A DNA stretch of 19,666 nucleotides, taken from positions 1 to 19,666 of the forward strand of contig DATDRQ010000277.1 of NCBI GenBank assembly GCA_035291645.1, written 5' to 3'. The position numbers were made by a program, and so were the translations under genes. The DNA is from DATDRQ01 sp035291645. GTDB taxonomy: Bacteria > Chloroflexota > Anaerolineae > Anaerolineales > UBA4823. Numbering within the stretch: the stretch's first letter is position 1; each line of letters begins with the position of its first letter. This document shows, piece by piece, positions 7,863-13,590 of this stretch. The notes under the pieces are model-generated. The model worked only from the letters and a program-made list of their open reading frames with translations, was not told the DNA's origin and ran no database searches.

Positions 7863-8582
7863 ATGAACGCAACGCAGTTGGAACCATCCCGAGATGAAGA
7901 AATCAAGGCCGGGATCGGCAAACGGTTTACCCAGGTCGCCGGGATCACGATATTTCAAGCCGCCATCCTGTTCCTGGCCTCAGGGGACCTGAAATGGGTC
8001 TGGGCCTGGGTCTTCCTGGGCTTAAACGCAGCTGGCATCGCCATGAATGCCTTCCTGCTGCTCAAGAACAGCCCGGAGACCGTCGCCGAGCGCGCCCGGT
8101 CTGAAGGGATGAAGGATTGGGATAAAGTGATCGGTGGGCTGTGGTCGGTGATGTACTTCATCCTGACCCTGCTGGTCGCCGGGCTGGATTGGCGCTTCGG
8201 CTGGACCGGGTTGCTCTCCCTGGGTGTTCACGTGGCAGGTATCCTGATCTTCAGCCTGGGATTTGCAGTTTTCAGCTGGGCAATGGTCACGAACGCCTAT
8301 TTCGCTGCGGTGGTGCGCATCCAGGAGGAGCGCGGGCAGACCGTGTGTACGAGCGGTCCCTACCGCTTCGCGCGCCACCCAGGCTACGTGGGTGCGATAC
8401 TCCAATCGCTGGGAACTCCCCTGCTGCTCGGTTCGTATTGGGCATTCTTCCCTGGACTGCTGGCGGTAGGCTTGATGATCGCCCGCACCTACCTGGAAGA
8501 TCGCACCCTGCAGTCCGAGCTGCCTGGATATCGCGAATACACCCTGAAGGTGAAATACCGCCTGCTGCCGGGGATCTGGTAA
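7863..8582 (+). CDS. Isoprenylcysteine carboxyl methyltransferase / PEMT-family membrane methyltransferase
   Basis: 239 residues from ATG 7863, which has GGGAG seven bases upstream. About five hydrophobic segments: IFQAAILFLASG, WAWVFLGLNAAGIAMNAFLL, VMYFILTLLVAG, LGVHVAGILIFSLGFAVFSW and YWAFFPGLLAVGLMIART. The C-terminal half carries the Ste14/PEMT signature: GPYRFARHPGYVG, then EDRTLQSELPGYREYTLKVKYRLLPGIW split over the last 30 residues. Known members methylate lipid or prenyl substrates with SAM at the membrane; bacterial homologues mostly have unknown acceptors, so no substrate is assigned. It stands alone behind its own -10 box. Confidence 0.87.
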   Translation: MNATQLEPSRDEEIKAGIGKRFTQVAGITIFQAAILFLASGDLKWVWAWVFLGLNAAGIAMNAFLLLKNSPETVAERARSEGMKDWDKVIGGLWSVMYFILTLLVAGLDWRFGWTGLLSLGVHVAGILIFSLGFAVFSWAMVTNAYFAAVVRIQEERGQTVCTSGPYRFARHPGYVGAILQSLGTPLLLGSYWAFFPGLLAVGLMIARTYLEDRTLQSELPGYREYTLKVKYRLLPGIW

Positions 8583-8626
8583 GATGGGGATTGCTTTTAA
8601 AACCAAGGTGAGCATGGAGAAATTCG

Positions 8627-9080
8627 ATGATGCGGCCCAAAGTGGTCCTGCACAACGCGGTGAGCCTGGACGGGCGAAATAACGGTTTCCCCGCTGATAT
8701 CGGCCTGTACTACGAACTGATCGCGCGCTGGCAGGAGGACGCCATCCTGGTCGGCAGCGGCACCATGCTCGCTGCTCCGGACGAGATCCCTCCCGATAGC
8801 GAATCCGACCGCCAGCCGCCTGAACCAATCCCTGGCGACTCTCGCCCCCTGCTGGTCGTTCCAGACAGCCGCGGCCAGATAAGCTCCTGGCACTACTGGC
8901 GCCACCAGCCATACTGGCGCGATATACTCGTATTGTGCTCACAAACCACCCCGCAGGTCTACCTGGATTATCTGACTGTTGGTGCACCCTTGCCTGGTTG
9001 GCGGGGTGCCCACCAACTCTTTCTTCCTCGACCCGGTCGCGCAACCGCCAAATGAGGTAATCCGCATAGACTTAATTCTT
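8627..9080 (+). pseudogene. RibD C-terminal-domain (dihydrofolate-reductase-like) gene, broken by an internal deletion and frameshift
   Basis: An open frame of 142 codons (8627-9055) starts after GGAG at a 7-base spacing and reads like the N-terminal half of RibD-C reductases: VVLHNAVSLDGR, ARWQEDAILVGSGTMLAAP, RPLLVVPDSRG. After YLDYL (ending near 8973) the frame no longer resembles the family. The +2-shifted frame resumes immediately with LLVHPCLVGGVPTNSFF (about 8976-9026) and then VIRIDLI, which is how the last part of this family reads. So by my estimate roughly 50-70 codons between these points are lost and the rest is out of frame. The missing part includes the usual GLVDE region. The N-terminal fragment alone would lack half the fold and is probably not functional. 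Relatives reduce pyrimidine or folate-like substrates with NAD(P)H. Confidence 0.8.
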
Positions 9081-9092
9081 CCTCAGGAGGAA
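9079..9092 (+). promoter_or_regulatory. Strong Shine-Dalgarno inside a small hairpin
   Basis: AGGAGG at 9085-9090 sits six bases before TTG 9097 and fixes that unusual start. The same bases form the 3' side of a 5-bp hairpin: TTCCT at 9079-9083 with AGGAA at 9088-9092, loop CAGG. The SD could therefore be partly masked. Confidence 0.5.
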
Positions 9093-9096
9093 TACT

Positions 9097-9387
9097 TTGA
9101 AAATTCTGGCCCTCGAGATCGAGAGACCCGGCGCGACCGGTGACCAGTTCCAACCATATCTCAAAGCGGAGGCCGCCCGGGTCTGGGAATTTTACCTGGG
9201 GAACCTCATCCGCGAGGTTTACTTCCACGCTGACCGGCATACGGCGGTGCTGGTGCTGGAATGCGAGAGCGCCGAACTAGCCCGCCAGATTCTGGCAAGG
9301 CTGCCGCTGGTCGAGCAGGGGCTGATCGATTTCGAGGTGATCCCATTGGCCCCCTACCCGGGCTTTTCCCGGTTGTTTGCAGAATAA
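9097..9387 (+). CDS. Small hypothetical protein, ferredoxin-like (muconolactone isomerase/YciI-like) fold suspected
   Basis: 96 residues with a TTG start supported by a perfect AGGAGG six bases upstream. The sequence alternates strand and helix: MKILALEIE, a helix with AEAARVWEFYLG, IREVYFHADRHTAVLVLEC, SAELARQILARLP and GLIDFEVIPLAPYPGF. This beta-alpha-beta-beta-alpha-beta order is that of small ferredoxin-like dimeric proteins such as muconolactone isomerase and YciI relatives. No catalytic residue can be assigned. It begins at the ruined end of the RibD-C gene, so it may now use that gene's promoter; no promoter of its own is evident. Confidence 0.75.
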   Translation: MKILALEIERPGATGDQFQPYLKAEAARVWEFYLGNLIREVYFHADRHTAVLVLECESAELARQILARLPLVEQGLIDFEVIPLAPYPGFSRLFAE

Positions 9388-9415
9388 GGTTGGGCGCGGC
9401 TTCCGAGCCACGCAG

Positions 9416-9445
9416 GCTTGTGCGCAAGCACGCTTGCGCACAAGC
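9416..9445. repeat. Perfect 14-bp inverted repeat, spacer of 2
   Basis: GCTTGTGCGCAAGC at 9416-9429 and its exact reverse complement at 9432-9445, separated by AC. Each arm is itself a 5-bp hairpin (GCTTG with CAAGC around a 4-base loop), so the DNA or RNA could fold as one long stem or two small ones. No T run follows, so it is not a standard terminator. It lies between the small hypothetical gene and the HAD gene. Confidence 0.85.
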
Positions 9446-9482
9446 ACGTATTCGGTGATCTTCGTATCAAAAAAGAACAGAC

Positions 9483-10253
9483 ATGGAACCGATCAACGGC
9501 GTCATCTTCGACATCGACGGGGTGCTCAAGTTCCAGGGAAGGGTTTACCCGGGTGCGATCGAGCTGGTCGATACCCTGCGGGCCAAAGGCGTCGTCCTGC
9601 GCTTCCTGACCAACAGCACGCTCAACAGCCGGGAATCCTGTACGCAAAATTTACAAAAATACGGCTTCCGGGTGGAACTGGACGAGGTGATCACCGCCTC
9701 CTACGCGACGGCGGTATACCTGAAAGGCCTGAATCCCCGCTCGTGCTGGGTCCTGGTCGACCGGGAGGGCCAGGATGAGTTCAAGGACTTTCCCCAGGAT
9801 GAGCAAAATCCAGAATACGTGGTCATCGGAGACGGGCGCAGCCGGTTCGACTTCGACCACCTCAACCACGCCCTGCGCCTGCTGGCGAACGGCGCCCGGC
9901 TGATCGGGATGCAGGCCGAGATCCTGGACCACAGCATGGGGGAGCTGGAGCTCAACGTCGGCGCCTGGGTGGGCATGCTGGAGCAGGCCTCGGGGGCCCC
10001 GGCGATCTACATCGGCAAGCCCAATCCCTTCGCCTACGAGCTGGCCCTGCGCTCGATGGGCCTGTCCGGGCAGGGAGTGCTCGTGGTGGGCGACCGGGTT
10101 TCGACGGATATCCTCGGCGCCAGACAGGCCGGCCTGCTGTCAGCCCTGATCCGGACCGGCGAGTTCGACCCGCGCGACCTGGAGGACGCAGTCCAGCCGG
10201 ATTACGTTTTCGATTTCATCGGGGAATTAATGACGCTTTGGCAAGGGCAGTAG
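9483..10253 (+). CDS. HAD-superfamily subfamily IIA phosphatase (NagD/LHPP-like)
   Basis: 256 residues. Four HAD motifs are present: I, FDIDGVL with D10 and D12; II, RFLTNST (T43-N44); III, IGKPNP (K179); IV, VVGDRVSTDI (G203-D204, D209). The large insertion between motifs II and III is the C2 cap of subfamily IIA, whose members include NagD nucleotide phosphatases, p-nitrophenyl phosphatases and the phospholysine/phosphohistidine phosphatase LHPP. The substrate cannot be told from sequence. It is cytoplasmic. SD is poor (AAAGAACAG), and a perfect inverted repeat lies 38 bases upstream of the start codon. The following serine hydrolase gene starts 39 bases after its stop. Confidence 0.92.
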   Translation: MEPINGVIFDIDGVLKFQGRVYPGAIELVDTLRAKGVVLRFLTNSTLNSRESCTQNLQKYGFRVELDEVITASYATAVYLKGLNPRSCWVLVDREGQDEFKDFPQDEQNPEYVVIGDGRSRFDFDHLNHALRLLANGARLIGMQAEILDHSMGELELNVGAWVGMLEQASGAPAIYIGKPNPFAYELALRSMGLSGQGVLVVGDRVSTDILGARQAGLLSALIRTGEFDPRDLEDAVQPDYVFDFIGELMTLWQGQ

Positions 10254-10292
10254 CCGGGTTCTACCCAGGACGGCTTCCCTAAAGATCGCCGT

Positions 10293-11519
10293 TTGAAACC
10301 AATCACGATGGACATGCAAAACTTCAACCCACCCATAGTCCAGGGGATGGTGGCTCCGGGCTTCGAAGGAGTCCGCCAGCAGTTCGAGATAAACTTTCGC
10401 CAGGGCCGCGAGCTGGGCGCGGCCTGTACGGTCTACCGGCGCGGCGAGCGGGTGGTGGACCTGTGGGGCGGCTACCGGGACTCCAGGATGCGCGACCCCT
10501 GGCTGGAGGACACCCTGGTGCTGGTCTTCTCCACCACCAAGGGGCTGGCGGCGATGACGCTCGCCCTGGCGCATTCGCGCGGCTGGCTGGATTACGACGA
10601 GCGGGTAGCGACCTACTGGCCCGAGTTCGCCCAGCGCGGTAAAGAGAAGGTCACCGTCCGCCAGCTGCTCTCCCACCAGGCCGGTCTATGTGTGGTGGCC
10701 GAGCCGCTGGACATCGCCACCCTGTCTGATCAGGAGAGGCTTTCAGAGATCCTCGCCCGGCAGAAGCCGCGCTGGGAACCCGGGGTCCGGCAGGGCTACC
10801 ATGCCATCAGCCTGGGGCTGTACGAGGGCGAGCTGATCCGCCGGGTGGATCCCCGGCATCGCAGCCTGGGCCGGTTTTTCCAGGACGAGATCGCCGGGCC
10901 GTTGGGTATCGAATTCTACATCGGCCTGCCCGCCAGCATCCCGGACGAGCGCATCGCCGCCATCGAGATGCCGGGGCTGTTCGAGCTGTTGTTCAAGCGG
11001 CGCAACTACGCTTTTGCGGCGGCATTCCTGAACCCCCGCTCGCTAAGCCGGCGGGCGTTTTACAACCCGCCGCCCGGCACCGGGATCGACTTCCGGGATC
11101 ACGAAAACCGGGGGATCGAAATGCCCGCCGCCGGGGGTTACGGGCAGGTGCGTGCTATCGCCCGGGCTTATTCTGCCTTCGCAGAGGGCGGCGCCGAGCT
11201 GGGATTAGAGCAGGCGACTTTCGAAGCCCTGACCGCCCCGCCCATCCCCCCGGAACAGGGGTGGCGCGACCTGGTGTTGCGCTCGGAGGTGTCGTTCTCA
11301 CTGGGCTTTCACCGCCCTCACGGCAAGCACCAATTCGGCAGTACCCCGCGCGCTTTCGGCACACCCGGCCTGGGCGGCTCGATCGGATTTGCCGACCCGG
11401 ACGCCTGCCTCGGGTTTGCCTATGCGCCCAACAAGATGGGCTTCAACCAGGGCAACGACTCGCGCCTCAAAGATCTCGAACAGGCGCTGTACCGCTGCCT
11501 GGAGCGGCTGGGCGCTTAG
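10293..11519 (+). CDS. Serine hydrolase, class C beta-lactamase/EstB-like fold
   Basis: 408 residues. The nucleophile motif SxxK is in VFSTTKG (S80, K83), the second motif YxA/N in GYHAIS (Y169), and the third (replacing KTG/HxG) is probably GGSIGFADP near the C-terminus. LLSHQAGL (residues 125-132) is a family hallmark. Close family members are esterases, amidases and beta-lactamase-like proteins; resistance should not be inferred. No signal peptide, so cytoplasmic like EstB-type enzymes. The start is uncertain: TTG 10293 gives the longest form, while ATG 10308 and ATG 10314 follow within eight codons and none has a good SD. Confidence 0.9.
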   Translation: MKPITMDMQNFNPPIVQGMVAPGFEGVRQQFEINFRQGRELGAACTVYRRGERVVDLWGGYRDSRMRDPWLEDTLVLVFSTTKGLAAMTLALAHSRGWLDYDERVATYWPEFAQRGKEKVTVRQLLSHQAGLCVVAEPLDIATLSDQERLSEILARQKPRWEPGVRQGYHAISLGLYEGELIRRVDPRHRSLGRFFQDEIAGPLGIEFYIGLPASIPDERIAAIEMPGLFELLFKRRNYAFAAAFLNPRSLSRRAFYNPPPGTGIDFRDHENRGIEMPAAGGYGQVRAIARAYSAFAEGGAELGLEQATFEALTAPPIPPEQGWRDLVLRSEVSFSLGFHRPHGKHQFGSTPRAFGTPGLGGSIGFADPDACLGFAYAPNKMGFNQGNDSRLKDLEQALYRCLERLGA

Positions 11520-11531
11520 AAATGAGCTTGA

Positions 11532-11715
11532 TTAGTGAATATATAAGACGTGCCAGATAAAGTAAAAGCCGAAACGGACCAGGATGGAGGCCAGGAAGCC
11601 GTATTTCCGGAAGAAGACCGCCTGGGTGAAGTTCAGGGAAAATACGAGTGCAGGAAAGTGTTTACACGCTTCCCTCGCTAAGGCATTCAAGCAAAGGATA
11701 ACTGCACCCAAATTT
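11532..11715 (-). pseudogene. Remnant of a polytopic membrane protein (C-terminal end)
   Basis: On the minus strand an open stretch of about 60 codons ends at a stop in 11532-11534. It reads FTQAVFFRKYG then FLASILVRFGFYFIWHVLY, which looks like a last transmembrane helix with a preceding loop, as in CPBP-type (CAAX protease-like) membrane proteins. There is no start codon with an SD, and an in-frame stop near 11715 cuts it off upstream. I take it for the leftover end of a deleted gene. The family assignment is a guess from memory; the membrane-helix character is seen directly. Confidence 0.4.
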
Positions 11716-11835
11716 TATCAAGAACCCAGCCTATCAGGCCTGGCCGCGACGGGCCTGGTTCTCCTTGGAGTTGCGAGAGCGGCCCAACCCTCCACCCAGG
11801 CGGTGCCGGTGCTCAACGGCTGAAATGAGTTGTAA

Positions 11836-11876
11836 TAAAAAAAACCGCCCGGGGTTTGCCCGAGGCGGCTTTTATT
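11836..11876 (-). terminator. Rho-independent terminator of the tRNA operon (possibly bidirectional)
   Basis: A GC-rich stem (CCGCC and CGGG pairing with CCCG and GGCGG, one bulged A) around a GTTTG-type loop. On the minus strand it is followed by eight T, ideal for ending the tRNA transcript just after tRNA-Cys. On the plus strand CTTTTATT follows, so it may also stop readthrough from the serine hydrolase side. Confidence 0.85.
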
Positions 11877-11879
11877 GAG

Positions 11880-11950
11880 AGGCGACGACGGGATTTGAAC
11901 CCGTGATCAGGGTTTTGCAGACCCTTGCCTTGCCACTTGGCCACGTCGCC
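11880..11950 (-). tRNA. tRNA-Cys (anticodon GCA)
   Basis: 71 nt, third gene of the minus-strand tRNA operon. Acceptor stem GGCGACG/CGTCGCC with discriminator U; anticodon stem AGGGT/ACCCT with loop CTGCAAA; T arm ACGGG/CCCGT with TTCAAAT. CCA is not encoded. Discriminator U73 is the main identity base for cysteinyl-tRNA synthetase, in agreement with the anticodon. Confidence 0.95.
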
Positions 11951-11955
11951 GGACA

Positions 11956-12059
11956 GATTTTGGATTTTAGAATTAAGATTTCTGATTGAATGTAGCAGAT
12001 AAAAGATTGCTGACTGAAGCCACCAATCAGCAATCCTAAATCACCAATCTTCAATCCAT
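11956..12059. repeat. AT-rich array of exact 7-bp-period repeats in two opposite halves
   Basis: In the spacer between tRNA-Gly and tRNA-Cys, GATT or a one-base variant recurs every 7 bases at 11956, 11963, 11970, 11977, 11984, 11998, 12005 and 12012 (11991 is the only unit lost). Then the reverse complement AATC recurs every 7 bases at 12025, 12032, 12039, 12046 and 12053. The halves face each other, and GATTGCTGA (12005-12013) pairs perfectly with TCAGCAATC (12027-12035). This is a degenerate heptamer repeat in inverted layout, unlike the GC-rich surroundings. Confidence 0.85.
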
Positions 12060-12061
12060 AG

Positions 12062-12134
<73 letters not shown>

Positions 12135-12163
12135 GTATCCGGCCCGGCCACCCGGCCGAGAGG

Positions 12164-12236
12164 TGCCGAGAGCCAGGATCGAACTGGCGACACCGCAATT
12201 TTCAGTCGCGTGCTCTACCAACTGAGCTATCTCGGC
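12164..12236 (-). tRNA. tRNA-Phe (anticodon GAA)
   Basis: 73 nt, first gene of the operon. Acceptor stem GCCGAGA/TCTCGGC with discriminator A; D arm GCTCAGTTGGTAGAGC; anticodon loop CTGAAAA; T arm GCCAG/CTGGC with TTCGATC. CCA is not encoded (CCT follows). Confidence 0.96.
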
Positions 12237-12272
12237 TTAATGGTAAGGTGTTTCTGCGACCAATGCTTCGGT

Positions 12273-12301
12273 ATTTTATCCTTATGAACGGGGATTGTCA
12301 A
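12273..12301 (-). promoter_or_regulatory. Near-consensus promoter of the tRNA-Phe-Gly-Cys operon
   Basis: On the minus strand: -35 TTGACA (12296-12301, perfect), 17-base spacer, -10 TAAAAT (12273-12278). The predicted start is near 12266, 30 bases before tRNA-Phe. This is the best match to the sigma-70 consensus in the window, as expected for a stable-RNA operon. Confidence 0.85.
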
Positions 12302-12331
12302 GCGGGCTTACGAAAAGGCGTTCACCCAAGA

Positions 12332-13108
12332 TCACCCGGCCTCCAAACGCACGTCTTCCAACTCAATCCAGGCCTCCGCTTCGTTTGGCAGCGATCCAAA
12401 AGACAGCCGCCCGCCGGGTGGCAGCGCGGCGTACTGGTTATCGACCCACAGGACCAGGCCTAGCGGACCGGCGGGAACGAGGCCAGTCTCCAGGATTGTG
12501 CTACCATCCACGGAAAAAACAACGCTCTCCGGATGCCAAGCCAGGCGATAGTGGTGCCAGTGAGTGGGGTCCAGGCCCATATCCACCCCCGCCTGGCGCA
12601 CGAAGCGCCGGGCCCGGCGGCGCAGCAGGCGGGCAGCGGGTGGCCAAAAGAGCAGCGGCAGGACCGGGGCGGACAGGGCGAGCATGGCCGGCGGCCAGCG
12701 CGGCGAGCAGAAGGTAGCCGCCAGCCCCCCCCTGCCGGGCAGATCGTCGCGCAGAGACAGGTAATTCGGCGGTGAAGCGAAGAAGAACCAGGCGGCATTC
12801 GGCAGGGCCGGCAGGCGCAGGATCTCAACCCCGGTCAAAACAGCCATGCTGAAGGGGTTATTCCACAGGCCAAATCCCCACGTCCCCGGGATCTCAGGGC
12901 TGGAGGCGCGTGCCCGCAGGGAGAGGCTTACAGGCGCCGTGTGCGGGAATTCCCCCCGCCGCAGCTTCCCGTAGTCGTCCAGCTGGGCCACCCGGTACTG
13001 CCCGGCGGGGCCCGGAGGGATAACCAGGCGCCAGCTGTTCGCCCCGGCCGGCCGGACTTTCGCCCCGGGGGACAGGAGGGGGGTCAAGGACAATTCGAGT
13101 GCGTGCAT
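12332..13108 (-). CDS. Hypothetical protein, concanavalin-A-like/LamG-type beta-sandwich suspected
   Basis: 258 residues from ATG 13108 (GTG 13114 is an alternative; neither has a good SD). No signal peptide or catalytic motif is recognised. The ends read like the two sheets of a glucanase/lectin-type jelly roll: SLSLRARASSPEIPGTWGFG near the start, and WHHYRLAWHPESVVFSVDGS then ILETGLVPAGPLGLVLWVDN near the end. This H-x-Y-x-x-x-W then V-x-F-x-V-D-G pattern is typical of GH16/LamG-like folds that bind or cut glycans. The middle (about residues 110-175) is a less conserved Pro/Arg-rich insert. No GH16 ExDxxE motif is seen, so enzymatic activity is not claimed. Function unknown. Confidence 0.7.
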   Translation of the reverse strand: MHALELSLTPLLSPGAKVRPAGANSWRLVIPPGPAGQYRVAQLDDYGKLRRGEFPHTAPVSLSLRARASSPEIPGTWGFGLWNNPFSMAVLTGVEILRLPALPNAAWFFFASPPNYLSLRDDLPGRGGLAATFCSPRWPPAMLALSAPVLPLLFWPPAARLLRRRARRFVRQAGVDMGLDPTHWHHYRLAWHPESVVFSVDGSTILETGLVPAGPLGLVLWVDNQYAALPPGGRLSFGSLPNEAEAWIELEDVRLEAG

Positions 13109-13140
13109 TACCACTTAAACTGCTTCGCTGGAACTCTACG

Positions 13141-13173
13141 CTTTATCTGCACTTTATCGACACTTTAAGGATA
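13141..13173. promoter_or_regulatory. Three 11-bp direct repeats, candidate regulator-binding site
   Basis: CTTTATCTGCA (13141-13151), CTTTATCGACA (13152-13162) and CTTTAAGGATA (13163-13173) follow each other without gaps. A possible -10 box (TAAAAT, 13172-13177) overlaps the third unit and lacks a -35. PhoB/OmpR-type regulators are known to bind tandem 11-bp repeats in place of a -35. That use here is inference. The site lies between two divergent genes. Confidence 0.5.
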
Positions 13174-13184
13174 AAATCCATTAG

Positions 13185-13302
13185 CTCATCCCCCGGAGCC
13201 GATCGCTCGCCCCTGCTCTGCGGTCCTCGACTGCAAGTTCACGTCCGGGGGTGAGAACCGTTATCCACTCGATTCTACTATCGAAGCAGAGGATTAATTC
13301 CT
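13185..13302 (+). promoter_or_regulatory. Structured 5' leader of the small membrane protein gene
   Basis: A long-range stem pairs CTCA plus CCCCCGGA (13185-13197, one bulged T) with TCCGGGGG plus TGAG (13244-13255): 12 pairs enclosing 46 bases. A smaller hairpin GAGC/GCTC (13196-13208) competes with its inner end. Further down, TCGAT pairs with ATCGA around a TCTACT loop, and an AGGA/TCCT hairpin near 13290-13302 covers the SD. This may be a cis-acting RNA; no known riboswitch class is recognised. Confidence 0.4.
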
Positions 13303-13494
13303 ATGAAAAACCCGAAAGGCCTGGTCGATTCTTTAGTTGGGTGGGCGGTAGTGGGCAGTCTGTTCACCGGCGCGCTCAGCCTGATCGCCGCCCTGTTCCT
13401 GTTGATCACCGCTAGTTCGACTCCCGCAGCCGTTTGCCTGATCGCTGCGGCGCTCTCCTTCGGCCTGCTCGCCATCGCCGTGCTGGGTAAATAG
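13303..13494 (+). CDS. Small two-helix membrane protein, function unknown
   Basis: 63 residues. Charged start MKNPKG, then two hydrophobic helices at about residues 10-36 (WAVVGSLFTGALSLIAALFLL) and 42-61 (AAVCLIAAALSFGLLAIAVL) joined by a short Thr/Ser turn. AGAGG lies about 10 bases before ATG. It is preceded by an unusually long, potentially structured leader and 11-bp direct repeats, so its expression is probably controlled. I do not recognise a family. Coding status rests on the start, SD and consistent membrane character. Confidence 0.6.
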   Translation: MKNPKGLVDSLVGWAVVGSLFTGALSLIAALFLLITASSTPAAVCLIAAALSFGLLAIAVLGK

Positions 13495-13556
13495 CCGCTC
13501 AGTCCTCCGGCCGTCGTTGCAAGCCGGCCCGCCGTCCGCCCAGTCGCGGGATGAAG

Positions 13557-13562
13557 TATAAT
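13557..13562 (+). promoter_or_regulatory. -10 box of the degenerate metallo-hydrolase gene
   Basis: Consensus TATAAT at 13557-13562, with no good -35 at 16-18 bases upstream. The start would be near 13569, giving a leader of about 22 bases that contains GGAG (13582-13585). Confidence 0.5.
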
Positions 13563-13590
13563 CATGGCACAATAACCACCTGGAGACGGA

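Larger units (their letters stand above)
11520..11879. other. Gene-poor stretch between the serine hydrolase gene and the tRNA operon
   Basis: This 360-base interval has no gene I can support. It holds a minus-strand membrane-protein remnant near 11532-11715 and a terminator near 11836-11876. A 79-codon plus-strand frame (11584-11823) has no SD, no domain and an odd composition, and overlaps the remnant, so it is treated as chance. Confidence 0.6.

Noticed and set aside
8022..9044. 340-codon open frame on the minus strand
   Set aside because: Antisense to the methyltransferase-like gene and the RibD-C pseudogene. Low-complexity Arg/Pro/Gly composition and no SD.
10293..11519. Antibiotic-resistance beta-lactamase
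   Set aside because: Shares the SxxK serine fold, but lacks a signal peptide and the KTG motif; it fits EstB-like esterases better.
11584..11823. 79-codon plus-strand frame in the gene-poor stretch
   Set aside because: No SD, no domain and unlike the coding style of neighbours. The opposite strand shows a more convincing membrane-protein relic.
11956..12059. CRISPR-like array
   Set aside because: The period is 7 bases with only a 4-base core; there are no 25-40-base repeats, spacers or cas genes.
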